Shown piece after piece: positions 53,063-64,000 of a DNA stretch of 64,000 nt. Within the stretch, counting starts at the first letter, position 1. Every line of letters starts with the position of its first letter. The notes beneath the pieces are model-generated. The model was not told the DNA's origin and searched no databases. It worked only from the letters and a program-made list of their open reading frames with translations. Made by a program: the position numbers and the translations under genes. This DNA is from Neoechinorhynchus agilis (lineage: Eukaryota > Acanthocephala): contig CM121341.1 in assembly GCA_051530055.1 (NCBI GenBank), forward strand, positions 15,996,001 through 16,060,000, given 5' to 3'.

Positions 53063-54960
53063 AATTGTCTTGTTGTTTACGTATACGAAACATCCTCGCA
53101 GCAGTTACCGAGGTTACCTTGGTGATCGCATATGCAATCTGGCTGGCTTAGGGATGCTCTTTTTATTTGCTGCATCTTAGCATCTCTGCTTAATGGCCAA
53201 TCTTTTAGAGAATATTTGAACCCGTTTTGAATTCGAGTACCAGAAAAAGCAAAGATTATTTGGTTACATATTAATGTTATGAATATGCGATTTATAAGAT
53301 ATATGAAGTAACATTTCCTTTTCGTCTATGGACTGCATTGACGGCCGATTATGACAGTATTTGAGTATAACGTTTTTTAAATCGTTGTGTATGTGCCACA
53401 AAAAAAGTTTTAGCAATTATGGATAAAAAATGTGCTTAGAGACAAAGTCTGAATTAAATTTTCTTTGGCGGTCATCTTTCCATTTCGACGCATGTTGCTT
53501 CACTTAGACCAGATTTTAATTGTTTAAATCGTGAATAAAGCGGTAGTAAAAGATGAAGGAGAGCATTGACTCCAAAAACATGTTCAGTACAACTTTTGAG
53601 CGAAAATTAAAGTGGATTTCACTGCAACAAGTACATAAACGATTTTTAACCTTTATTATTTAAGAACTATAGTAACGATATGGTGAGATCTTTACTGTGA
53701 GCACGAAAAGAGAAAATTCTGAAGAAAAATTTCAAAATTTGTCTTTTGATAACATTTTATTACGAATTATCGAAATTTACGGCAGTGCGCGATTGAAAAC
53801 AAATTCTTAACGTTCCTTTTATAATCAATAGCTCGATCTTATAATCAGCTTCCACTTCGTAAAAGTTATTTTTGCATTTTCATTGGAACTTCGAGACAAT
53901 AATTCATATTTTATTTTTAAAAAGACTTGTTTATAAGTCATAAGACAAACAAATTCACGGAAAAATGAGATTTTCGTTAATAATGAGAACTATTAAAAAC
54001 AACATCAAGTTCCGTCACTCACTTAAAATTTTAGTATGCAAAAACCATTATTTTGTAATCCAAGAGATGGTCGCAACCATCACTATAGTAAGTCCAACGA
54101 CCGAAACTAAACATGAGCTGTAACGCCGAAATTCGGAATGGAATGAATAAGAGAGTAACCATAATACTAAAAGCTTTTTTGACAGTTACATGCTGATAAA
54201 AAAATAGAAGATATATACATTCGATTCCGGTTAATCGGGCCACATCGTAACGCGATCGTTTTGTTCTTATAAACCTGCTGGACAGATTAACCGGATTTGA
54301 CTGCATTACGCTGATGTAAATACATTTGTTTCGGTTCTTTAGAATTTCGTCCCAATAAATGTGTCCAATTAACCGTATTTGAATGTAAATTGATCGTCTG
54401 TCGTTTGAAATGAAGCCGCCTTTAAATTAACAACAACATAAAAACAGACTTCATAAGAATCAAATATATTACGACTTAATATTAGATCAGCCAATGTGCG
54501 CATCGGTCGTGATCGGTAATGTAGGAAACCATGATTTTCATCTTTATTTATTCATACTTCCAAACATTGCGACCTTTATGAACAGTAAGAGCAGTTCAAG
54601 CTACCTTTAATGTGTATAGGAGATTCATTAATTTTCCACATACACTCTTGTGGATCAGATCGAGAAAGTCTACAAATACTAACTAAAGTAAAGATATACC
54701 AATATGTATATGATTGGCAAATCATCAAAAATTCTACTTTGGACCGAACAAAAAAGTATTATCTACTGTCGCGCCACTTAAATATAGAAGTACAAAAATC
54801 ACCGCTGATAGTAGTTCAAAAGAGTTACAGCGATGTTGGAACCAAAAGGCAACGCTGCTGTCGTTTCGTTGCGATTTAGAGATAAACATTGAATAATCTC
54901 CGTCAATCATCCAGTAATTGATGAATACCACGATCTGCCGCTTAACCTTCTCCATTCCAA
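53063..54960. other. Intergenic DNA
   Basis: About 1.9 kb, AT-rich, with only short chance ORFs. No repeat or RNA gene recognised. Confidence 0.4.
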
Positions 54961-54964
54961 CAAA

Positions 54965-55200
54965 CATCTAAATGTCGATATGTGAGGAGGTACCGGGGCA
55001 TATGATTAGATTTATTGTCTAGGTCTTCACCCGGTAAATATTTTTTTATTTAAAACGTTTCGAACCTCGTCGGGTTCATCATCAGTTTATTTGTTATCGA
55101 CAGACGCGAAAATAAAAACTGATTATAAACCCGACGAGTTTCGAAACGTTTTTAATATAAAATTATTTACTGGGTGAAGACATAAACAATTAGTCTAATA
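54965..55200. mobile_element. PLE terminal foldback with two hammerhead-like motifs
   Basis: Inverted pair: motif at 55056-55085 (-) and a weaker one at 55119-55148 (+). Outer arms share GTCTAGGTCTTCACCCGGTA / TACTGGGTGAAGACATAAAC. The left flank has CGATATGTGAGGAGGTACCG and CATATGATTAGA as at 48.74 and 60.46 kb. The plus-strand motif has lost the CTGATGA core (CTGATTA). Confidence 0.7.
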
Positions 55201-55844
55201 TATTTCTAAATTATTTCCTGAAAATGGTATATTAGTCCTATTTAAAAGGAAGAATTTTTTATCATTCGATATCTTTCTTCACATTTATATCCAGTGGATC
55301 TAGGCATAAAGGAGTTACGCTTAGGCTCAAAATTGACGTCCACTAGATGTAACTGAATTATCAGCAGCAGTTTACTAAACGTCAAATTTGATAATATGTT
55401 CATCCTAAATTACAACACAATATAGCATTTTCATTTCATGAGAGGGCATATGAGTCACTCTTAAATGCTCTTCCACATATTTAGGTGTATTGCAACCGTT
55501 TTACTAAATTAATGAATGTAGGCTTTTATCAGTTTCTAAAAATGATCCATGAGCATTCTAAAAAACGCTGAAACCATTTAAAAAATTCCCATTTCAATAC
55601 AATTTTGGTCAGGAAAACATTCACTTCGGTTTTTTTGCTGTCGGCATTCATGGCAACCTCAAAAGTCACATCTTCATCGGAGCAAAGGTTCACTACTTAT
55701 AGAACAAATAAGTAGAAAGAGTATACAAATTATGCAATCAAAAACTATGCCTTTAAGTTCGCCTTTCAAAATGAAGATCTCTCTTTTATAACAAACAGAT
55801 ATTTTAATTTCCATTTTGGCTTACAATATGTATTTCATACGGGT
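55201..55844. other. Intergenic DNA
   Basis: Nothing recognised. Confidence 0.35.
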
Positions 55845-56153
55845 TTATTTTGACCCCATGAACTCAATTGGGGACGTGCGCGGTTCAATAGACTGCAAAT
55901 CGATTTCTTCCACCAGAGTACTCATGCTTTGTGTTTTGCTCAAGCAATAAAGATCTTGCCTCACAGTCTTTCGAACCTTTGTCCTTACTTGTTCAAATAA
56001 AAAAGTCTCCGCATTGCGATCTTGAAGCAAGTGCAATCCGTAAGATCCAATCGCAACTGCAATAAATAAAATAAAAAGAAACAAAATTACTAATCCATCC
56101 TCAAGTGGAAGTAATACCATCGAAGTACAGCACTCTCCATATTCACTGCACAA
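55845..56153 (-). CDS. Small single-pass membrane protein, unrecognised
   Basis: The ORF gives 102 aa: a short Cys-containing N-terminus (CSEYGECC), one strong transmembrane segment (LVILFLFILFIAVAIGSYG, about residues 21-40), then a charged cytosolic-type tail (EQVRTKVRKTVRQDLYCLS). It may have an upstream exon. No family recognised and no paralogue in the window. Confidence 0.45.
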   Translation of the reverse strand: MCSEYGECCTSMVLLPLEDGLVILFLFILFIAVAIGSYGLHLLQDRNAETFLFEQVRTKVRKTVRQDLYCLSKTQSMSTLVEEIDLQSIEPRTSPIEFMGSK

Positions 56154-56509
56154 GAACGTTTACCTCTTCGGCGTGAACAACGTGACTCATTGAAGAACAA
56201 TGAAAAACAACTCTTCTGATGCAATGGTGAATTATTCATAATAACGGAAATAAAGCTGAACTTTAAGTACAATTAGAGGTTTCAGGTGAAATGTACGTGA
56301 TTAATCGGGTTTTACTAAAAAGATTAGTTGTACACATATTGAGATAAATACCCTGTATCATTTGTTCCGGCGATCAATGGAACCTTGGAAGATCAAAAAT
56401 CAATGTGTAGTTGCCATGAGAAATCAAATGAACGGAATTGAATAAGTACTCAACGCGTTTAGCGTTTCCTCGCGTTGTAAATGATCGGTTAGTTTTCATT
56501 GCAAAACGG

Positions 56510-57025
56510 AATCTAAAAGGAATTGGTGATCCTTTCGACCATTACACCAGGAAGGCAGCTGAGTTGTGCAGAGCGGCGAAGTGAATGCTTATAAACTCCT
56601 TTTACATGATTTTATGCTCTTTCCTAAACCACATCGGTATGCTGTGTACCCAAGGAAAATTATTAACCGTGAGGCTATAGATATATACTGAAAATTTACC
56701 GGCTGATCAGACTTCAAAAAAATAGAATAATTAAATTGGCTCAGAATTAAAAATCAAAACTGGCAGAGTTCGTACATTCCGTAGTTGTGACGAGGTGGTC
56801 AAGTGTATTAAAGCTCCTGATCCCAGTTTGGGTCAAAGATGAGTCCCGCCTCCTGGAGGTATCTGAAAATCCGGAGGGATGTAAAAACTCATAACCGTAT
56901 GGTTCAGGGTATTAAGTGATTTTATGCGCTTCCCCGAAGTAGATCGCTGTGCTGTGTGCCCAAGGAAAATTATCAGCCGTGAGGCCACACATAGATACTG
57001 AAAAGTAACCGGCTGGCCAGACTGA
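56510..57025 (+). mobile_element. RLE LINE 3' ends, two partial copies
   Basis: Copy 1 (56510-56745): CATTACACCAGGAAGGCAGC, AGAGCGGCGAAGTGAATG, ...GGTATGCTGTGTACCCAAGG, ATTAACCGTGAGGC. Copy 2 (56836-57025): GATGAGTCCCGCCTCCTGGA, ...GCTGTGTGCCCAAGGAAAAT, CAGCCGTGAGGCCACA. They share the last ~110 bp, and copy 2 also matches 35.9-36.15 kb. Confidence 0.65.
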
Positions 57026-57063
57026 AAAGATAAACTCTTTTTGTTGGAAAAGAAAGCAATTTC

Positions 57064-57760
57064 ATAACTCTTTAATTTCATATTCTCGTGACCATCTGAA
57101 CCGAACTCGATTGGCGACACTCTCGACTAGATAATCGGGTACTTGGCTCAAAGATCCTCCAATCGCTTCTGTGGGCACCCTTCTCCCAGAAGAGACAGTA
57201 AGGATCGCAGTTTCCCTGAAACTTACGTACCGATGTGCACAGCCATCGGGGCGTCATGGTCTCGTCCGTCGGCAATCAGAGGGAAGGTACTTACGACACG
57301 CCGAAGTGAATTCAATTCTTAGTCGTGCCATGAATAATGTGAATGCGTCCAACAAGCTGGAGCCGAGCAATCTTTGTCGACTCGATGGCCGTGGACCGGA
57401 CGGTGTCAGTATTCCCGTGCCGAGAAGGAAAATGCCTTCTCTGGGACGCCACGCTCACAACCAGCAACATAAAATTCGCCACTATTTAACCAGGGGAGCA
57501 GTAACCGCCGCTGAGACCGCAAAAAAAGGCCAAACACAGGGACTTGGGCCGAAATCATTATTTTATTCCATTTGGCGTCGAGACACTCGGGTCGTTTGGC
57601 ACCGCGGAGCAGGATCTGGTCTAGCAATTGTCCAAGAAACTTAGACGAATCAGCCTGGCTGTTCAACGGGATAAATCTGTATCCATCCTTTCAACCATTA
57701 CATCAGGATGACAACTGGATGATCCAGAGCGGTGACGTGAATGTTTATGAACTTTTTTTT
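57064..57760 (+). mobile_element. RLE LINE, C-terminal copy of the older subfamily
   Basis: From ACTCTTTAATTTCATATTCT (shared with 14.01 kb) through SGRHGLVRRQSEGRYLRHAE, VNSILSRAM, GPDGVSIPVP and GRDTRV to the 3' block GATGATCCAGAGCGGTGACG. Deletion of part of the zinc-knuckle (only one Cys remains) and several frame shifts. It groups with the 12.8 kb copy rather than the 63 kb one. Confidence 0.8.
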
Positions 57761-58014
57761 GAAATTTTTAGGGCAAACGAAATTCTCGCAACTCGTATCA
57801 AGCATTGATCTTAAAAAAATTTTAAAGTAATAAATATAACAATTATCCAAATTGGAAACGAAAGTTAAATTTATTTCGCGAGGAAACAAGAAAATTAGCT
57901 CAGAATTACTGCTCGGTGTATAACTATGGGGAAAAATGCATTATTTCAAAAAGGAGAATTATAAAACGTCATTAAAGCGAATCAACCACGCTTTTTACTG
58001 CATATAGAAGAAGA
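57761..58014. other. Intergenic DNA
   Basis: Nothing recognised. Confidence 0.35.
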
Positions 58015-58206
58015 GGGCCCATGTACCTTTGGGTCCTCTCTGCCCTTGGGTGCAAGTCTTGAACACAAAGAATGGCGCTATCAATTTGATCGATCAAGAA
58101 AAGAGCCTCTTGTCAAGACAGGTTTCAACAAACCGATGGTTGATGCTATCGTAAAGGAACCAGCAAAAACTCCTTTTCGTGGATCGGTTTATGGAATATT
58201 TCGGTG
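58015..58206 (+). other. LINE-tail block joined to a possible host exon
   Basis: GGGCCCATGTACCTTTGGGT at 58015 is the terminal block of the jockey-like LINE in minus orientation. Directly after it an open frame reads SLEHKEWRYQFDRSRKEP, then TGFNKPMVDAIVKEPAKTP and stops at 58206, with AATAAA overlapping the stop. The composition looks like a real C-terminus. No upstream exon is found and the family is not recognised. Confidence 0.3.
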
Positions 58207-58284
58207 AATAAATCACAGGAAAGAATCGCAATGTAAGAAAGTTTCGCCTATTCAAACAAGATAACTTACGCAATCTTGCGATAA

Positions 58285-59571
58285 ATGTTCAACATACTAA
58301 AGTATCGATTGTATGGAGGTGTTGATATTAGACAAGTTCATAATGGAGGACGAATGTGTTTAAAGTTCGTTCCTTTCTGGCTCAAAGTACTTGACACACT
58401 GGTGTCCACATGGATTTCGTTTAATGAAATTAAATCCTGGTATCGATATCCGACGAAATTCAATCCTCGGTCGCAGTCACGGGGAGACAAGTGCCGGAAA
58501 ACTTCAATTATTCTACTGGTATTGCTCACGGGATGTCTTTTATTCGAAACCAAGTACAAATACCAAACCTGTACTCTTATATTTTTTCTTAATCCTTGCC
58601 ACTTTACAGCATTAATTCAAGTTAGTGTTCCTTTATTTGGCACCATGGGTGTTTTCATTCGACCGCCTTTAGATGTATCTCTTAATCGCTGATATAAGAA
58701 TGTCTCTCGATAAACAGTATTTTGAAAGGAACCAATTTATTTGCCATACCATCTATGGTGCTCATTATTCACTCCTTTCAGGAGCCGTTGTGGCCATTTT
58801 GTTTCCGGATACAAACATACGAACAGTTAGCACTCATTATTTAAGCATTGTCGCTTTTGTTTTTTAGACGTATTACCAAATTCTAAACTATTATATTGAA
58901 CATATCCTTGTGTTGGTTGTTCCGATTATTCTGCATCGGTCAAAACGTAAGTTATTGCCAGTAGAGATTTAATAATCTGAAATAATCAACCTATGAACTG
59001 CTTAATGACGTTCTGTTAGAGGTATTTGTGGCTTCAGCTTAATACAAAATTTACAATGCAATAATAGATGGTTTTTAATCAGACGAAATTTTCGAAAATA
59101 CGGAGCACATCTTAACCCGGTAAATATTTAAAATATGATTTTTATAGGTGAAAAATAAAAGACTACAAGTTTAAAAATAAAAGCGCAATATTTCTAAAAA
59201 CTAACCATGCGTTCGTATTTATTTAGCTTGGCTGTACAAGGTACCATCCATTAGTTTGACGAACTGGAATAAAAATGACAGTGTGATATTTTTTGGGACA
59301 GGATTGTGTCGCCTCTATTACGCCTGGTTTATTCAACTAGCAGCATTGGTGAGTTTATTCTAAACATAAATTCCTTTTCAAATTAACAGCAATCTTTTTA
59401 TTCTAGGTTACTGGAATTAATGTTAACAATGCGATGTGTCCATCTCCATCTGATCCATTCAAATCTACGCCATTTTATAGAACAGTGGGACTTTTATATC
59501 TTGCAATCATCGTTTTTATCATAGTTCCTGTTTATTCCGTATTTTCTCGTATCGTGGAAAAAATTACATGA
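58285..59571 (+). CDS. TMEM164: TMEM164 family membrane protein
   Basis: Five exons, 58285-58620, 58673-58825, 58868-58946, 59227-59348 and 59407-59571 (introns 52, 42, 280 and 58 nt), give 284 aa, close to the ~297 of the vertebrate protein. The start is fixed by the conserved N-terminus LYGGVD...NGGRMC. Multi-pass hydrophobic segments follow. The central FFLNPCHFTALIQ holds the conserved NPCH, whose Cys has been proposed as catalytic in the acyltransferase activity reported for human TMEM164. AILFPDTNIRT, YYIEHILVLVVPIIL and VNNAMCPSPSDPF are further family signatures. Human TMEM164 acts in ether-phospholipid remodelling and ferroptosis; the role here is inferred. Confidence 0.93.
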
Positions 59572-60369
59572 AATTCAAAAATAAAACTTGCGCTATCGCT
59601 TCTCTTCTTATTAATCCTACTTGTAGGTGCCGAAAGCAGAACTATAGATACTGAAGTCAAATCGATGAAAACTTTGTACAAATTCGCGAGTAATGACTTC
59701 CCTTCAATGGCCTTGGGCATCGCTAGTTTCGTCATTAATTCACTTTTTCGAAATTCAATTTAGTTTGATGCTTTTAAAATCTGCCTACCGCTTATGTGTT
59801 TATCATTATAAGACTGGACCTTGCTTAAAACTTCATACCTGGAAGTATTACACAAGGAGTTGTGCAATTTAATTCATAGACCAAACGTTAATATTGGGCT
59901 TCCGAACAAGTCATTAAGCGCACCGCTAGGCAAAAACTATTGAAAATTTAGAACATTAGGATTCCGTCTTTAGTTAATATAAATTACATTGTCTTTTCGT
60001 ACAATTCGGTTAAGTTATTTTTCGCTTAAAGTATAAATGGAAACAGAGTCAGTAATGCTCTTTGACTTTATTCGTCACCTATTCAATCTAATATACCGGA
60101 AGTTTTGATTTTTTTATGATTGGATGACCTTTCTAAAAATTATAAAGGTCTTATGCGGAAGCCACAATACCCCTGTGATCAAAATTTATATTTAAAGTAT
60201 CCAGTTACTTAACAAAATCGCAAGGTTTTACTCGCTAGAATGGAAATTACTTCGTAAGTTTTTTAAAGTCGGACATGTAGTATTTATGCAAAAAGGCAGC
60301 ATTCATTAAGCGGGAAATTCGCAAATTGATCTGAATAATTTCTAAAGCCGTCTATTACTAACAAACAAA
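59572..60369. other. TMEM164 3' region and intergenic DNA
   Basis: AATAAA follows the TMEM164 stop within about 10 nt. The rest is AT-rich and unrecognised. Confidence 0.4.
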
Positions 60370-60480
60370 CTGATGATGAACCCGACGAAGTTCGAAACGT
60401 CTTTAATAAATATTTATTCACCGGGTGTATACCTAAACAATAATTCTAATCATATTCCCCGGTACCCCACATATCGACAT
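60370..60480 (+). mobile_element. PLE terminal unit with hammerhead-like motif
   Basis: CTGATGATGAACCCGACGAA then GTTCGAAACG at 60370-60399, followed by TTTATTCACCGGGTG, ACCTAAACAATAATTCTAAT and CATATTCCCCGGTACC, ending CACATATCGACAT. This is the cleanest copy of the roughly 110-bp unit. The stem GAACC/AGTTC has one mismatch. Confidence 0.7.
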
Positions 60481-61861
60481 TTCTGAGGCATAAAAAAAGG
60501 TTTAGCATTTTTGAATCTTAGAGAAACGTCCATTGCTGCTAGCTGCGAGTGTTTGACACAAGTTATCTAACTTTTAAATGACTCATAAACTCTAACATAT
60601 TCTTGCACCTATTTTATCAGCTAATATTCGAATGGTATTTTCAACCACAAATATGATGATAGCTAATTTTTAATTTTGCCAACATTCAAACATCCGCATT
60701 ACACATTCCTGTAAATATCAAATACCGAAGTAACAAAACAACAATACCGGTTGCATTGTATTAAATATTATCAAATTTTCTTCTTAAAAAAGATATATGC
60801 GTATTCAATAATTCGAATGATCCCGCTTTCGAATACATAACTTTTTGTGTATAGCATACGTCTAATGCTTTTTCAAATGCTGATCTTTCTTTAGCTAAAT
60901 ATGCTAAAAGTTAACCTCGGCAGTGCAGCTACTTTAGAGGTCAGATGTTGTAACCTTTAGCCCAGTTGGATTATTTGATCGGCTTCCGTAGTAAGTTCCT
61001 TTCTACTTGATCGGTCATCTCAATGACCTCTATATTCTCTAGATAACGGGGATAAACATTCTAACAATTTTACACCATTGTTCAAATTGGCGACTTTTTA
61101 TCTAAACGCAATAACAATTGTACTCAGCTATCACGTATATAGTGCAATAAAGTGAACTGTTCCAAGCTGGAAACAAATACGTGATATCGATAGGCGTCAT
61201 ACACGGTCAAATGAATAGCGCAACTTCACTTACATGAAAGATTTATAACAAAATTGCGAAGTTGAAGAGACATATAGGGGCCATTTTATTATTGAAACGA
61301 TGACTGACTTTTATTCTACGTAGGGTTTTTATTACCCCTGAACTTCACTACACTCTGAGGTTTTGCCCCGTGCTCCGGAAGTGGTGAAACTTTATGATAG
61401 CCGTCTTAGGATTAGCTTGTCTTGTATTGTGCTTACCAAACTAAGCTTTACTAAGTTGTGAGCTAAGCTCTGGCAATACAGCACCCACTCGAGCACCAAA
61501 ACTTACCGTCACATGTACTGTTTTATAGTTTGAATTTGATTTACATTTTCATTCAATTGTTACAATTTTCAAGCATTTTTAAGATAATGCAAGGAAAACA
61601 AGCGACAGGTTTAAGGGCGAAAGGAAACCGGAGGAAATCTTGATTCCAAATACTTCTAGAAAATGTTTGAACTGATGCTTATATGCAAAACTAGTATTAT
61701 TTTATGGCACTTTTTGTCAACGAATCAATCCATTACGATGGCTTATTGACGATGTGCTTGTGTCCAAAATGTATTGAATTGCTTGTTTACTGCTTGCCTA
61801 GGCCAAGTTCAACGTTTTGCAATATTTGCAAAATTTTGTGATCTTAACGCAAACAAATAGT
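60481..61861. other. Intergenic DNA
   Basis: About 1.4 kb with no recognised gene. It ends at the 5' truncation point of the LINE that follows. Confidence 0.4.
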
Positions 61862-63856
61862 CTATTTTTCGGAGCATCATTATGTGCTCTCACAAAAAAA
61901 GAAGGTGGGATTCGTCCCATCGCCGTATCTTCGACGATACGCCGACTTGCAGGAAAAATTCTCTGCAAACGTATTACAGAGAAAACCGGGCAGCAACTTC
62001 GTCCAGTCCAACTGGGCTGCTGCACATCCTGCGGGGCGGAAGCTATCGTCCACTCGCTCCGAAACTTTGCTACGAGTAGCTCAGCGCCGTGCGTGATTCT
62101 TAAGTGCGATTTTCGGAACGCCTTTAACTCTCTTAATAGAGAAAGCATGTTCCGCGCAATTAGGGATCACGCACCAGAAGCCTTCCAGTATTTTCTCAAT
62201 GCCTACGGGACGGCGATTCCTTTGCTTTTCGAAGACCACCTCATTTGGTCCGAAAGAGGAGTGCAGCAAGGAGATCCCCTCGGTCCAATCGGATTCTCCC
62301 TAACAGTAAACCCAATAGCGCATTCTCTCCATTCCAGCTTCAACGCTTGGTACTTGGATGACGCTACGCTCGGAGGTGATCCCTCCGTTGTACTGCGCGA
62401 TTTGGAGACGCTGATTAGGGAGACCTCGAAGATGGGCATTGAGCTTAATGCTGGAAAATGTGAGCTCCTTGTACTGAATATTGGAGACGCCGCTAAAGTC
62501 AAAGAACTAATGGCTGGGTTCGAGGCCGTAGCTCCAGGTCTGAAACTCGTGACTCGGGAACAACTCAGCCTCTTGGGCAGTTGTGTCTTCGATTCAAATG
62601 TGGAAGATGAGATCGGCCATATCATACCGAAACTTTCGTTGCTGTGCGATAGGGTGTGCGCTCTCTCGGCTCATGAAGCCTTGTTTCTCATAAAGAACGC
62701 GCTCTTCATCCCCAAATTATTGTACAAGGTTCGCACAGCAACATTTTTCAAACACAAAGAAGGATTGGCAAAGCTGGACAATAAGGTGAGGGCTTGCCTC
62801 GAGCGTATTTTAAATGTCCAGCTCTCAGATGAGGCGTGGCGACAAGCTTCTTTGCCTGTGTCATCTGGGGGATTGGGAATTCGGGCACTAGTCGACCTTG
62901 CTTTGCCGGCCTTTCTTGGATCGTTTGAGGGGAGCCTACCAGTCTCGAAGAACATTTTGAAAGAAAAGTTTTGTCTTGACCGGGATTTCGTGGTGGCGGT
63001 TGAGGAATGGTGCCAGCAGACAGGCGCTAACCAAGTTCCCGTGAATGGCCTCAGACAGTCGATCTGGGACGGACCTCTTGTCGCGAGAGCTCACAGCTCT
63101 CTTCTTTCAGGTTCTCGCGATGGGGTCGTCCGAGCTAGACTGTTGGCAGTTTCAACACGAGAATCTGGGGCGTGGTTGGAGGCTGTTCCTCTGGCATCTG
63201 TGGGAACTCTTCTTACTGACGAGGTGACGAGGATCGCAGTATCCTTAAGACTCGGTCTCCCGATATGCACGCCCCATCGCTGTCGATGTGGGTCTTTGGT
63301 TGATGCTTTCGGGCGACACGGTCTCGTCTGCAGAAGGTCAGCAGGAAGGTTTTCACGCCATTCTGAAATCAATAACGTAATTTCTCGGGCGTTGAGAACG
63401 GCGAACTTCCCGAACATCCTGGAACCCGCCCACCTCTGCAGACTAGACGGCCGTAGGCCCGATGGAATTTCGGTCTTCCCGTGGCGGGAGGGCAAATGCC
63501 TTCTCTGGGACGCCACGTGTGTGGACACCCTCGCAGCCAGCAACATCCCCTACTCCCTCGAAATCGCCGGTGGTGCCGCCAGTGCAGCGGAAGGGAGGAA
63601 GGTACGAAAATATATGCAGCTATCGAGGGCTCACTATTTTGTCCCCTTTGGGGTAGAGACGTATGGAGCGCTCGGCAGCTCGGCACTCTCTCTGCTCAAG
63701 GATCTCTCGAAGAAATTGAGAGAGGCAACCGGAGACTCAAGAGCAGGCTTATTTCTTCGACAAAATATCTCGCTGGCAGTACAACGGGGCAATGCTGCCA
63801 GCGTGATGGCGACGGTCGAGGAAGGACAAAAGCTGGAATTTGGTGGGAGGTGGTGA
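61862..63856 (+). mobile_element. RLE-type (R2-superclade-like) non-LTR retrotransposon, longest copy
   Basis: One uninterrupted frame runs through the whole copy (about 664 codons inside the element, 679 with upstream flank). RT motifs: LKCDFRNAFNSL (catalytic Asp), ERGVQQGDPLGPIGFSL, and NAWYLDDATL at 62342-62371 with YLDD intact. After a thumb/linker come a C-x-C-x8-H-x3-C knuckle (CRCGSLVDAFGRHGLVC, about 63.28-63.33 kb) and the restriction-like endonuclease (RHSEIN, RRPDGISVFPW, WDATCVDT). The C-terminus is QRGNAASVMATVEEG. The 5' end is truncated within the RT fingers, so the N-terminal DNA-binding region is missing. Lack of stops implies a recent insertion. Confidence 0.92.
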
Positions 63857-64000
63857 ATGTAAAGAAAAGTAACCAAATAGTTCAATGAATGTACGATTGG
63901 AACAAAGAATCTTGGATATTTTTCCAAATAAAGTCTCATCTTTAAGTAGTAATATTGTTTTTGAATTTAGAGGTAAACATTTGTTTTCATGATAAACAAG

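Noticed and set aside
54610-54967. Overlapping ORFs of 60-89 codons on both strands
   Set aside because: Composition and mutual overlap suggest chance.
63091-63939. Minus-strand ORFs opposite the LINE (151, 105 and 101 codons)
   Set aside because: They are antisense shadows of the LINE reading frame; the same shadows recur at 19.0 and 50.3 kb.

Overview
This is a window of animal nuclear DNA. Genes are split by very small introns (38-59 nt is common, canonical GT-AG), intergenic DNA is AT-rich, and retroelement debris is everywhere. The recognisable host genes are metazoan: an Rpn5/PSMD12-like PCI protein, GIGYF, a transglutaminase-family protein, PPIP5K, WTAP/Fl(2)d, IWS1/Spn1 and TMEM164. 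Intron sizes like these are usual in nematodes and some other compact-gene ecdysozoans; the phylum cannot be fixed from the window and this placement is a guess.

Layout. 0-5 kb: a 300-bp tandem duplication, then Rpn5-like (+) and GIGYF (+), which a GT-AG pair could join with an ATGA stop/start overlap. 5-14.8 kb: an unrecognised spliced gene (-), a jockey-like LINE, two paralogous lineage-specific genes (-), Penelope-like element (PLE) ends and a large R2-like LINE fragment. 15-29 kb: the conserved host block, transglutaminase homologue (-), PPIP5K (-), WTAP (+) and an RS-rich ORF (+). 29-34 kb: degenerate satellite-like DNA and PLE pieces, including a GIY-YIG endonuclease ORF. 34.4-35.4 kb: IWS1 (+). 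36 kb: a pure ATT microsatellite of about 337 bp. 37-52 kb: accessory DNA with duplicated small membrane-protein genes, a pair of small secreted-protein genes, many LINE fragments and two LTR-retroelement fossils. 52-60 kb: an orphan 225-aa ORF, a small single-pass membrane protein, and TMEM164 (+) in five exons. 60-64 kb: the longest R2-like LINE copy (+).

Main themes. (1) A family of non-LTR retrotransposons with a restriction-like endonuclease (RLE) has left at least 13 pieces of several subfamilies; one has a filled/empty-site pair inside an inverted segmental duplication. (2) Short motifs of the form CTGANGA-stem-GAAA, resembling the hammerhead ribozymes known from PLEs, recur at least nine times, several as inverted pairs. 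(3) Two families of small, apparently lineage-specific proteins lie in duplicated blocks: short basic membrane proteins sharing a hydrophobic-Gly-Pro-hydrophobic-basic core, and secreted helical proteins with identical intron phases. (4) The transglutaminase homologue has Glu in place of the catalytic Cys, so it is probably not a cross-linking enzyme.
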